This document shows positions 57,116 through 64,000 of a DNA stretch of 64,000 nt, piece by piece. Under the pieces are notes generated by a model that searched no databases, was not told the DNA's origin, and saw only the letters and a program-made list of their open reading frames with translations. Made by a program: the position numbers and the translations under genes. The stretch covers positions 607,501 to 671,500 of the forward strand of contig JAJOZX010001863.1 in assembly GCA_023014485.1 (NCBI GenBank), read 5' to 3'. This stretch comes from Bathynomus jamesi. Lineage: Eukaryota; Arthropoda; Malacostraca; Isopoda; Cirolanidae. Each line of letters opens with the position of its first letter. The stretch's first letter is position 1.

Positions 57116-57790
57116 TTTATTCCATGTAGGCTTAGGTCTTCTAAGTGTCTTTCATAAATTTATTAATTTTATTTATTTGGCTAGGCCTTAGCTAGTAAAG
57201 TATTTTAAGATTAAAAACCAGCCTGTGACCCTTAACCTAGCCTTAGACCTAGGCCTCTTGGTATACAGTAGGCCTACCCTAGGTTCAATCTTTGGGTTCA
57301 GTTCGAGTATTTGAAACTAATAAATAGCTTTGGTAATGTAAATTACAGGAAGTTATTTGATAGTGATAAAGAATCAGTTACGAGAGGAAATGAATATAAA
57401 TTGAAAATCAAAAGTTTTTGAGTAATTCTGTAAAGCAATTTCTTTTCATATAAACTTGAACTTAAACTCCTTAAACTTTCATGCATTAGGCATGTCATTG
57501 TCAGACAATTCGTTCAACATTTCATCAGACACTTCGGATTAGCCTTATTAATTGTTTAATTAAAAAAATGGGACAACTTAGACATTTCATTTGACTTACT
57601 GAAATGTCTAACCAAATGTTTAACTAATGTGAAATGTATAACTCATTAGACATTTCAAAATTCACAAAAATGGGACAATGAAACGTCTAACGAAATGTCT
57701 ACTTCTATATTTACAGTGTATAATGAAACAAAGGATTTATAAAATATATGTATATGAAGGTTAAGGGAACAATTAAAATATACAAATGAT
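56771..57790. other. unassigned stretch, possible MITE
   Basis: GAAA(C/T)GTCTA-type motifs recur (near 56806, 57592, 57630 and 57690). The left CACTCTAATTGGTACTAGAC and the right end, reverse-complemented (CACTGTAAATATAGAAGTAG), are loosely inverted, suggesting a decayed MITE of about 950 bp. A (TG)n tract lies at 57087-57112. No gene. Confidence 0.35.
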
Positions 57791-57949
57791 TAAAATATTG
57801 GGATCTTTTCCGTTTGGGGGCTAGCAACGAATTTTAATGAAAATCGGTATACTAATGTAGTTTTGGTCACTGATTTTGAAAATAACTTTCTTTTTTTGGA
57901 GAAATGAAAAACAAACATGTTAGAGCACTTTAAATAATTAATGTGTTTT

Positions 57950-58016
57950 TAACGAAGATATCATGACTTAACCTAACCAATCATCAAGGGCGTACAGTTG
58001 ACCTAACCGGGCATTC
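57950..58016 (+). repeat. TAACC cassette inside the Merlin-like element
   Basis: TAACGAAGATATCATGACTT then AACCTAACCAATCATCAAGG, GCGTACAGTTGACCTAACCG. A 3' repeat of GACCTAAC(C/T)GGGCATT follows at 58011-58035. Confidence 0.75.
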
Positions 58017-58206
58017 AATTGACCTAACTGGGCATTAATTCTTGATTTTTTTCTGCTACTTTTACAGATCTGTCGGGATCCTTCAAAAAACGTATTCTTC
58101 GTAAAGTTGCACTTTTTACCGTTTGACCGACGCTTTTGGCAACGAAAGAACTGGGTATTTTTATCAAAGGAACACACTTTCCCACACTTAGAGCACTTTT
58201 TCATAA
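57968..58206 (-). CDS. zinc-ribbon N-terminus of a Merlin-like transposase (truncated)
   Basis: From the ATG at 58206: MKKCSKCGKVCSFDKNTQFF, RCQKRRSNGKKCNF, TKNTFFEGSRQICKSS. Two Cys pairs (CSKC, and C...C in RCQ/KKC) followed by T.FFEGS match the zinc ribbon and 'GTFFEGS' phrase at the start of IS1595/Merlin (ISXO2-like) transposases. After residue ~55 it runs through the TAACC cassette (NAQLGQLNARLGQLYALDDW), which is not original transposase. No DDE residues. Start codon chosen because upstream sequence has only non-ATG starts. Confidence 0.68.
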
Positions 58207-58421
58207 ACAGTAACAGTTTGTGACTGGCTAAATTTAACACAATCCTCTGTAACTAAGCTAGTCAAAACACATATTAATTATTTAAAGTGCTCTAACATGT
58301 TTGTTTTTCATTTCTCCAAAAAAAGAAAGTTATTTTGAAATCAGTGACCAAAACTACATTAGAATACCGATTTTCATTAAAATTCGCTGCTAGCCCCAAA
58401 ACGGAAAAGACCCAAATATTG

Positions 58422-58782
58422 TTAACAAAAGTATGAGGTAACGGCGAATGTACGAGTATAAGTTGGCTTACCGAGTTCAATAGAAGGTTTTGATTACGAA
58501 TTGCGAGAGAAGTGATAATCGGATGAATGCTGAGGAGAGGAGATATTCATTTCGGAATAATTTGTTCAGGGATTAAGATGAATGGTGCACGTTTCCACTG
58601 GTGAAGCGGGGAGAGTTTATCTCGCTATGCTTAGATTGAAGGCAGAGCAGAGCTGTCGTCATTGAGGGTTGAATTTGTACTAAGAATATGTTGGGATATT
58701 TTTGTATATTTTTTTATATCTTTGTTAATTATATTTAATTATTTTTCACACATTACATCTTTGTCCTTTTTTTTTTTAACAT
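58422..58782. other. unassigned stretch
   Basis: No gene recognised; it becomes T-rich towards the tail repeat at 58783. Confidence 0.4.
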
Positions 58783-58868
58783 TTTAGCACTGATGATAGA
58801 AATTAATTTTTCCGAAACGTCTGCCAATAAAACTTCAATATGTATCGTTTCATCGTTCTTATTCCTCA
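58783..58868 (+). repeat. dispersed tail repeat with hammerhead-like core, copy 3
   Basis: CTGATGA at 58790-58796, hairpin GAAA...TTTC, GAAAC at 58814-58818, then GTCTGCCAATAAAACTTCAA and TATGTATCGTTTCATCG, ending in ATTCCTCA before (TA)n(TG)n (58869-58922). It is the best-preserved of the three copies. Confidence 0.62.

Positions 58869-58922
<54 letters not shown>
58869..58922. repeat. (TA)n(TG)n microsatellite
   Basis: TA array continuing into TG array directly after the tail repeat. Confidence 0.93.
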
Positions 58923-58923
<1 letters not shown>

Positions 58924-59570
58924 CTTATAATTTACCTTTTTATAGTGTTCAACTGGGTTGCTATCTGTACATGATTATCTGTACCTATCCTTTTCCTAAA
59001 ACCTCTGCTTCTCCCAATTTCTTTGCACTGCATCAAACTCTTACGTAATTTATATTCATAACAAATCTCCTTTGAAACTTCCATACTCTTAACGAAGCAC
59101 TAATTATTCAATGGAATAATGAAAGCAAGGCTGTAAAATATCTTAACGTGATGCGACGTCCCTGCCTACCTTTGTTTTCACTCGGACGTAATTCCAAAAG
59201 GCTTCAATCGAGAGGGAGATCAAATAGAGTTATTGTTGGCCGAAATTAAATTTGGCTCTGAAAGATGAATTCAGACTGAGTAAATTTCTCCTCTTTTACT
59301 CGCGTCTTCTTTGCAACCGTCGAATTAGTTGATGAATAAGCGAGATTTGAAAGTGGAGCTCTAGATTCGCTGCTTTTGAAGTGTTCAATCTAATATTTCA
59401 AGTTTCATAGATAGATAGATAGATAGATAGATGAAGAGAGAACCACCACATAAATATACATTTATTCAATAGCGCTAGACGTTTCGCAAACTATAGTTTC
59501 CATCTTCTCTAGTTAAAAAATAAAAGTTAGAATTAAAATTACGGTTACAAAATTAGTTAAAAAATTACAG
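58923..59570. other. unassigned stretch with (GATA)n
   Basis: (ATAG)n at 59411-59433. On the minus strand near 59480-59515, GAAGATGGAAACTATAGTTT then GCGAAACGTCTAGCGC has the GATGG-hairpin-GAAACGTC form of the tail repeats. No gene. Confidence 0.45.
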
Positions 59571-60094
59571 TTGAAACAAACAAAGGCCCCGAGTAGATAT
59601 GGGGAAAGAATTATGTGCAGATATTATATAAAAGATAATTGCAGATATAAAAGAGGACAAGGTATATATGAACATCCCCTAATATGCAATTTCTTCTATA
59701 ATAATGGTCATTGTAAATTCGGAAAGAGATGCAGGTTCTACCACCGGGACATCTGCAGGTCTTACCCAAAATATGGAACCTGCAAATACGAAAAAAAATG
59801 CTACTATCAACATCTCCCGACGAACCCAAAGGACAAAGTTTAAAGGACAATAGGAATAGCTATAACAATTTGAATAACAATCGGAACACAAAAAAGGAAA
59901 ACAAATTTTTTCAACATCGCAGACACGATACGGCTGCTAAATGTCATTCAACGTATGCAGTTGACACAGCTGGAAACCCCCGAGCCAAACCGCTTCTGAG
60001 CAAGAAGCTACCAGAACAGGTAGGTGGAAACGGATCTCTTTCGGAGGACCATAGGGCAACGAAACAAGCGATACTGAAGGAAAATGAACTTTAA
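59571..60094 (+). pseudogene. LINE-E ORF1 with three CCCH zinc fingers
   Basis: Finger 1 is degenerate (CRYYIKDNCRYKRGQGIYEH). Finger 2 is CNFFYNNGHCKFGKRCRFYH (C-x8-C-x5-C-x3-H). Finger 3 is CRSYPKYGTCKYEKKCYYQH, same spacing. CCCH fingers bind RNA, which fits an ORF1 nucleic-acid-binding role. A frame break near 59820-59843 joins a Lys/Asn/Gln-rich tail (SLKDNRNSYNNLNNNRNTKK... to ILKENEL). No esterase or RRM is visible. The fingers lie just before a clear LINE endonuclease, so they are unlikely to be a host gene. Confidence 0.7.
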
Positions 60095-60620
60095 ATGCAC
60101 AAGGGGCAACGAAAAACAAAGAACATAAATATTGTCCTGGCTAATATTCAAGGAATAAAACCAAACCAATCATTCAAAGTTTCGTACCTGAAAGGATTTA
60201 TGGACGAAACAAGGGCGGACATCGCATACTTCACAGAAACTCATCTTATGGATTGCTAAGGAAATTGTGAAAATTGCGAACATTGTATTGCTAAAAAATG
60301 AGATAAATATTAGAGGGTTTTAACTTACGAAGAGCGGATAGAACAGCGAGACGTAAAGGTGGCGGCGCTATTTATGTACATGAAAGTCATATGACAGAGA
60401 CGGTAATAAGTAAATCAAACAGCTTCGTGGAACTCCTAGCAGTGAAAATAGAAAAACTAAACGTGATACTGATAGTCATCTATAAACCTCCAAACGCTCC
60501 AACCGAAAAAATTCTCGGAGGCCATTGATTATATCAGAAACCTAATAAAGGCCATAAACCCTCCATCCCCCAATATAATGCTCTGCGGAGACTTTAACTT
60601 CCTATTTATAAAATACACAA
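60094..60620 (+). pseudogene. LINE-E endonuclease N-terminal part
   Basis: NIVLANIQGIKPNQSFKVSY (start), ADIAYFTETHL (catalytic Glu motif), RRKGGGAIYVHESHMTETVI, FVELLAVKIEKLNVILIVIY with KPPNAP, and MLCGDFNFLF (GDFN motif). A stop after HLMDC and frame changes near 60320 and 60520 break it. The SDH end and RT are missing. Confidence 0.82.
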
Positions 60621-60635
60621 AGGAATATATATACA

Positions 60636-60667
<32 letters not shown>

Positions 60668-60670
<3 letters not shown>

Positions 60671-61189
60671 TGATGGGACGATACCAAAATTTTTAACGAT
60701 TCCGATTCCGATTCCGATACCACTAAAAAGTCTCGATTCCGATACGATTCTCGATTCCGATTCCGATTCTCAATATTTTTAAATATAATTCTATACTTGT
60801 TTTTCTGGAAATTGTCATATTTTACTCTGGTAAGATTAACTATTTACATTATGAGTATGGTAATTAAATTATAAATTATAAGAGATTGGTTTAAAAATAA
60901 AAATCAACTGTAAGTTGTAACAATTCATTTTAATCTTCTTGATTACACATCATGGATATACATGTTTTAATGTATAGCTACAATACAATAAAAATAAAAT
61001 TTGTTATCCTCTTTCATTTAAATTTTAAAGTTTACATTGCAAAACTGGTTCAATTAAAAGTTAAAGAATCGTTTTAAGAATCGGAAATCATGGTACAATT
61101 CTCTCGATTCCGATTCCGATTCCGATTCCTGAAAAATGCTCGATTCTTCCGATTCTCAATTCCGATTCCGATTAATCGTCCCATCACTA
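60668..61189. mobile_element. hAT-like MITE with GATTCC repeats
   Basis: TIRs TAGTGATGGGACGAT are inverted at both ends. ATATATAT flanks both sides, consistent with an 8-bp duplication in (TA)n. Subterminal arrays of CGATTC / GATTCC hexamers occur on the left (60695-60770) and right (61100-61175) in mirrored order. Length is 522 bp; the middle is AT-rich without an ORF. Confidence 0.82.

Positions 61190-61267
<78 letters not shown>
61190..61267. repeat. (TA)n microsatellite between two DNA elements
   Basis: TA array, 78 bp, shared by the hAT-like MITE on the left and the DD41D transposon on the right. Confidence 0.95.
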
Positions 61268-61270
<3 letters not shown>

Positions 61271-62667
61271 GGTGTTTGAAAACTTTCTGTACAAATTGTA
61301 ATGGGGGATAGGCAACACCAAGACAAACCCTTTTCGGCTATATTGGTGGAGCTGGTACATAAATGAATGAAAACAAGTGTACACGGCATGTTTATTTAAA
61401 GAAGGTGCTGAAAGTTGCGACCGATAGCATCAATGCATGCCCGACAGCGTCGAAGCATTGACCGACGTACACGTCGAAAGATTCCCGGCATTTCGGGAAC
61501 AGTTCCATCGGCGACAGCAATTCTTGCTACGAGGTCTTCTTCTGAGTAAATGGGAGTCTCGTACACGAGGTTCTTCATGTGTCCCCACAGGAAGAAATCG
61601 AGGCATGTTAAATCGGGCGATCTCGGTGGCCAGGCTACGGGCCCACCCCGGCCTATCCATCGGTCCCCAAAAGTGGCGTTCAGATAATCCCGTGCATCGT
61701 TGCTGGAGTGTGCTGGGGCTCCGTCGTGTTGAAACCACATTCGTCTACGAATAGCCACGGGAACATCTTCCAGCAGTTCCGGCAACGTTTCTTCAAGAAA
61801 TATCCGATAAACCCGCCCGTCGAGTCGGGCAGGCAGCAGGTACGGCCCAATCAACTTGCCATGGACGATACCCACCCAAACATTGACGGCGAACCGTTCT
61901 TGATGAGCATGCACCCGTGTAGCATGTGGATTTACGTGCGTCCACACGTGAGAATTGTGCATGTTAAACACACCCTCACGTGTGAAACAGGCCTCATCTG
62001 AGAACAGCACATAAGCCGGAAAATTAGGCTGCACCGCTGTCTGCTGCAGAAACCAGCGTGCGAATTCCACACGAAGAGGGTAATCCCGAGGTTGTAATGC
62101 CTGGACTCTCTGACGATGAAACGGATGTAACTGCTGCTCGTGCAACACTCTCCAGACCAGGTCGTGGTTCACACCGAGGATACGTGCAACACCTCGCGTG
62201 CTTGCGCTTGGATTGTCCTCAAATCGCCGTAGGATTTCTTCTTCCATGTCAGGAGTGCGCACGTTTCTCTCCCGACCAGTGTCATGCATGTTTGCATGGA
62301 ATGTTCCAGTTTCTCGCAGTCGCCGATGCAAATGCGCAAACGTTTGGTGGTTTGGCACACGTCTGTTTGGGAAGCGCTGTCGATACAACCTCACAGCAGC
62401 TCTTCCGTTTCCATTGGCAGCCCCGTACACCATATGCATGTCAGCCATTTCAGCAGTCGTGAAGCGCTCCATGTTACGCGTACTACGTCCGATTTAAGAA
62501 TGCCCGCGGCAAGCGCGAGTCTAGCCCACTTCACCTTTTAGCCAATTGCAGCGGCGCCCTCTCGCGCCGAATGGTGACGTCAGCGGACATACACTTATAG
62601 ACGAAAAGGGTTTGTCTTGGTGTTGCCTATCCCCCATTACAATTTGTACAGAAAGTTTTCAAACACC

Positions 62668-62670
<3 letters not shown>
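61268..62670 (-). mobile_element. CAGGGTG mariner-like transposon E7 (DD41D), intact
   Basis: The TIRs begin CAGGGTGTTTGAAAACTTTC and are identical over at least 71 bp (61268-61338 against 62600-62670). TA flanks lie inside (TA)n. Length is 1403 bp. It contains a single uninterrupted transposase. Identical ends plus an intact ORF indicate a recent insertion and possible autonomy. It is the only CAGGGTG element here with a full coding region. Confidence 0.93.
61396..62472 (-). CDS. mariner-like DD41D transposase, intact, 358 residues
   Basis: The product would bind TIRs and catalyse cut-and-paste transposition at TA. Residues 1-60 contain a first HTH (GNGRAAVRLYRQRFPNRRVP, FAHLHRRLRETGTF); a second lies near 85-115 (ASTRGVARILGVNHDLVWRV). 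Catalytic triad: Asp159 (VLFSDEACF), Asp250 (FQHDGAPAHS) and Asp292 (WPPRSPDLTCLDFFLWG). Exactly 41 residues lie between the last two, the DD41D pattern known from rosa-type mariner-like families. The start Met is the first in frame, 128 bp inside the TIR; the stop is 128 bp from the other end. GC content is well above the surroundings. Confidence 0.93.
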   Translation of the reverse strand: MERFTTAEMADMHMVYGAANGNGRAAVRLYRQRFPNRRVPNHQTFAHLHRRLRETGTFHANMHDTGRERNVRTPDMEEEILRRFEDNPSASTRGVARILGVNHDLVWRVLHEQQLHPFHRQRVQALQPRDYPLRVEFARWFLQQTAVQPNFPAYVLFSDEACFTREGVFNMHNSHVWTHVNPHATRVHAHQERFAVNVWVGIVHGKLIGPYLLPARLDGRVYRIFLEETLPELLEDVPVAIRRRMWFQHDGAPAHSSNDARDYLNATFGDRWIGRGGPVAWPPRSPDLTCLDFFLWGHMKNLVYETPIYSEEDLVARIAVADGTVPEMPGIFRRVRRSMLRRCRACIDAIGRNFQHLL

Positions 62671-62728
<58 letters not shown>

Positions 62729-62730
62729 AG

Positions 62731-62780
62731 GACCAGGGGCGTACCCAGGATTTGGTGAAGGTGGCGCGTGTGAGTAACTA
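62731..62780 (+). other. possible single TIR of a hAT-like element
   Basis: CAGGGGCGTACCCAGGATTT at about 62734 has the CAGGGGCGTA style of many hAT-type ends and directly follows a (TA)n. The partner end would lie beyond the window. Confidence 0.4.
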
Positions 62781-62833
62781 AAACAAAGGTGTATACCATA
62801 CGAGTATGTATATACTGTATATAAACATTTACT

Positions 62834-63045
62834 TCACGAACTGCTTGCTGATGCTGCATAATCACTAGATGCACTTGGGACACCAGAATTTGAAGTCTTG
62901 GTCTGTGTACTATTTGCCACAGAAGTTTGTTCAAAATTGTCAATTTGATTAAGTCTATATTTGGCAAATTTACTCTGATTACACTGGCCAACAAAATGAA
63001 ACTTTTTTTTCTCATCACAAACATGATCACACTTTTATTAATGCA
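62834..63045 (-). CDS. possible terminal coding exon, unknown
   Basis: The antisense frame reads CDHVCDEKKKFHFVGQCNQS, KFAKYRLNQIDNFEQTSVAN, STQTKTSNSGVPSASSDYAA, ending SASSS-stop. Composition looks protein-like (Cys/His cluster then Ser/Thr-rich tail). Upstream frames are closed, and an AG at 63046-63047 could be a splice acceptor. No family is recognised. Confidence 0.3.
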
Positions 63046-63249
63046 GTTTTCGCGCTGATTCCGAATCTGGTTTTATTTTGTTTCTAGCACGTAGAGTTAT
63101 ATAGATACACTAGTTTTGATATTTTTAAGTTTTTGATATTGCTATAAGAAAATTTATGGATGTATAGATCACACTTAGGAATGCTAAACAACAAATACAT
63201 CATACCTTATTCAATGTACTTATAAATAAAGAATATATACATTATTTTA

Positions 63250-64000
63250 TTAAAAGCGCTGTGAGTGTGATTTCCTTTTGTAAATTTGGCCTGGATTGTC
63301 ACGATACAGCATCCAACAATGGTCCGCCATCATGCTTTCATTCCAATATCCTTGGTAGCGCTTCTCCATCATCTGAATATCTTGATGGAAGCGCTCTCCT
63401 TGCTCGCCACTCACTGCACCAAGGTTTTCAGGAAAGAAATCTAAGTGGGAATGCAGGAAGTGAATTTTTAACGACATTCGACACTCCATTCCTTTGAAGG
63501 CATCAAGGAGGTTCTTCACTCCATCCTTATACGCAGGTGACTTGTTGCTTCCAAGAAAGTTTTCACATATCCATTTGAACGCCAGCCAAGCCTTCAATTC
63601 CAGCGGACTTAGGACTTTTTCAAATTCAGTGTCATTCAAAACCTCCCTTATTTGTGGCCCAACAAAAATTCCTTCCTTCAATTTTGCTGCAGTAACCTTC
63701 GGAAATTTCCTTGAAAGGTATTGGAACCCTTCAGAATTGACTTTACCCATTGCTTTAACAAAATTCTTCATTAAACCAAGTTTAATGTGAAGAGGTGGCA
63801 GATAGATCTTTTGGGGATCCACTAAATGGACAGACTGGACATTGCTTATCCCTGGGACATATGTATACCTAAGTGGCCAGTCACTTTTGGTGTAATGTTC
63901 TATAGTGGCGCGACTGTCCCACAGGCAAAGGAAACAACAAAATTTTGTGAATCCTGACTGCATACCCATAAGCATTCCTATAACTTTTAGATCTCCACAA
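63250..64000 (-). CDS. conserved orphan protein, partial (N-terminus beyond window)
   Basis: Open from the window edge (CGDLKVIGMLMGMQSG) to a stop at 63250, about 250 residues. Distinctive blocks: GFTKFCCFLCLWDSRA (Cys cluster), DWPLRYTYVPG, LPPLHIKLGLMKNFVKAMGK, AAKLKEGIFVGPQIREVLND, CRMSLKIHFLHSHLDFFPEN, and GAVSGEQGERFHQDIQMMEK with RYQGYWNESMMADHCW. From memory this family is multicopy in arthropods and cnidarians with no assigned function. Conserved His/Asp/Glu clusters (HFLHSHLDFFPE, EQGERFHQD) hint at a metal-dependent enzyme or transposase, but that is inference. The frame has no internal stop. It may belong to a mobile element whose end is at 62734. Confidence 0.7.
   Translation of the reverse strand, partial: CGDLKVIGMLMGMQSGFTKFCCFLCLWDSRATIEHYTKSDWPLRYTYVPGISNVQSVHLVDPQKIYLPPLHIKLGLMKNFVKAMGKVNSEGFQYLSRKFPKVTAAKLKEGIFVGPQIREVLNDTEFEKVLSPLELKAWLAFKWICENFLGSNKSPAYKDGVKNLLDAFKGMECRMSLKIHFLHSHLDFFPENLGAVSGEQGERFHQDIQMMEKRYQGYWNESMMADHCWMLYRDNPGQIYKRKSHSQRF

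Larger units (their letters stand above)
57801..58413 (-). mobile_element. Merlin-like DNA element with exact 8-bp TSD
   Basis: TIRs are GGATCTTTTCCGTTTGGGGG / GGGTCTTTTCCGTTTTGGGG, with inverted similarity over about 155 bp (57801-57957 against 58262-58413). The 8-bp duplication AAATATTG lies at 57793-57800 and 58414-58421. The interior encodes an IS1595/Merlin-type zinc ribbon. Merlin elements have 8-9-bp duplications and G-rich ends. Length is 613 bp; the catalytic domain is absent. A TAACC cassette (57950-58016) lies just inside the left TIR. Confidence 0.82.
59571..60627 (+). mobile_element. LINE-E, CCCH zinc-finger ORF1 plus endonuclease, truncated
   Basis: ORF1-like frame with three CCCH fingers (59571-59843, extended to 60094 after a frameshift) followed by an apurinic-type endonuclease (60094-60620). 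The endonuclease stops after its GDFN motif at the (TA)n that holds a hAT-like MITE; the RT is missing. The ORF1-ORF2 spacing is tight (stop at 60092-60094 with the following ATG close by). Confidence 0.78.

Overview
The window is eukaryotic, AT-rich, repeat-saturated intergenic DNA. No operons, Shine-Dalgarno sites or bacterial genes are visible, and I recognise no intron-bearing host gene. Very long (TA)n, (GA)n, (CA)n and (AAT)n microsatellites, many degenerate TAACC/TTAGG-type motifs (the arthropod telomere pentamer) and the mix of transposon families suggest an arthropod, most likely a decapod crustacean. That assignment is an inference; the species cannot be read from the sequence.

Almost everything recognisable is mobile DNA, usually embedded in (TA)n arrays. 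Region by region: 0.3-3.5 kb, a LINE reverse-transcriptase scrap and LINE-B copy 1, interrupted by a Tc1/mariner-like element. 5.2-8.4 kb, an antisense CR1-like LINE-D whose ORF1 esterase is split by a two-module tRNA-derived SINE. 8.4-15.8 kb, mostly featureless with microsatellites and one foldback. 15.9-21.9 kb, a long-TIR MITE, then LINE-A copy 1 carrying a pogo-like MITE and a hAT-like MITE, then a hAT remnant. 22.8-23.3 kb, a 30-bp minisatellite. 25-29 kb, a Penelope-like 3' end with a GIY-YIG domain, two head-to-head SINEs and two 'CAGGGTG' mariner-like elements. 30.4-34.2 kb, LINE-C interrupted by another mariner-like element. 36.8-38.4 kb, a mariner fragment fused to a 378-codon ORF with a CXC-type cysteine-rich tail. 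38.5-39.8 kb, two more CAGGGTG elements. 40-42.5 kb, LINE-B copy 2. 42.6-46.9 kb, a nearly complete hAT element, its short relative and a mariner scrap. 47.9-54 kb, further copies of LINE-A and LINE-C, three hAT-type MITEs and a conserved antisense pseudogene. 55-58.4 kb, foldback elements and a Merlin-like element with an exact 8-bp target duplication. 59.6-62.7 kb, LINE-E with CCCH zinc fingers, a hAT-like MITE and an intact DD41D mariner-like transposon. 63.2-64 kb, a partial conserved ORF of unknown function running off the window.

The elements form a layered insertion record. Several insertions have exact target-site duplications (TSDs), and other copies of the same LINEs in this window show the empty site. 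The best candidates for something undescribed are: a ~60-bp cassette shared by several otherwise unrelated inverted-repeat elements; the intact DD41D transposon and its deletion derivatives living in (TA)n; the CXC ORF; the CCCH-finger LINE; and the orphan ORF at the right edge.
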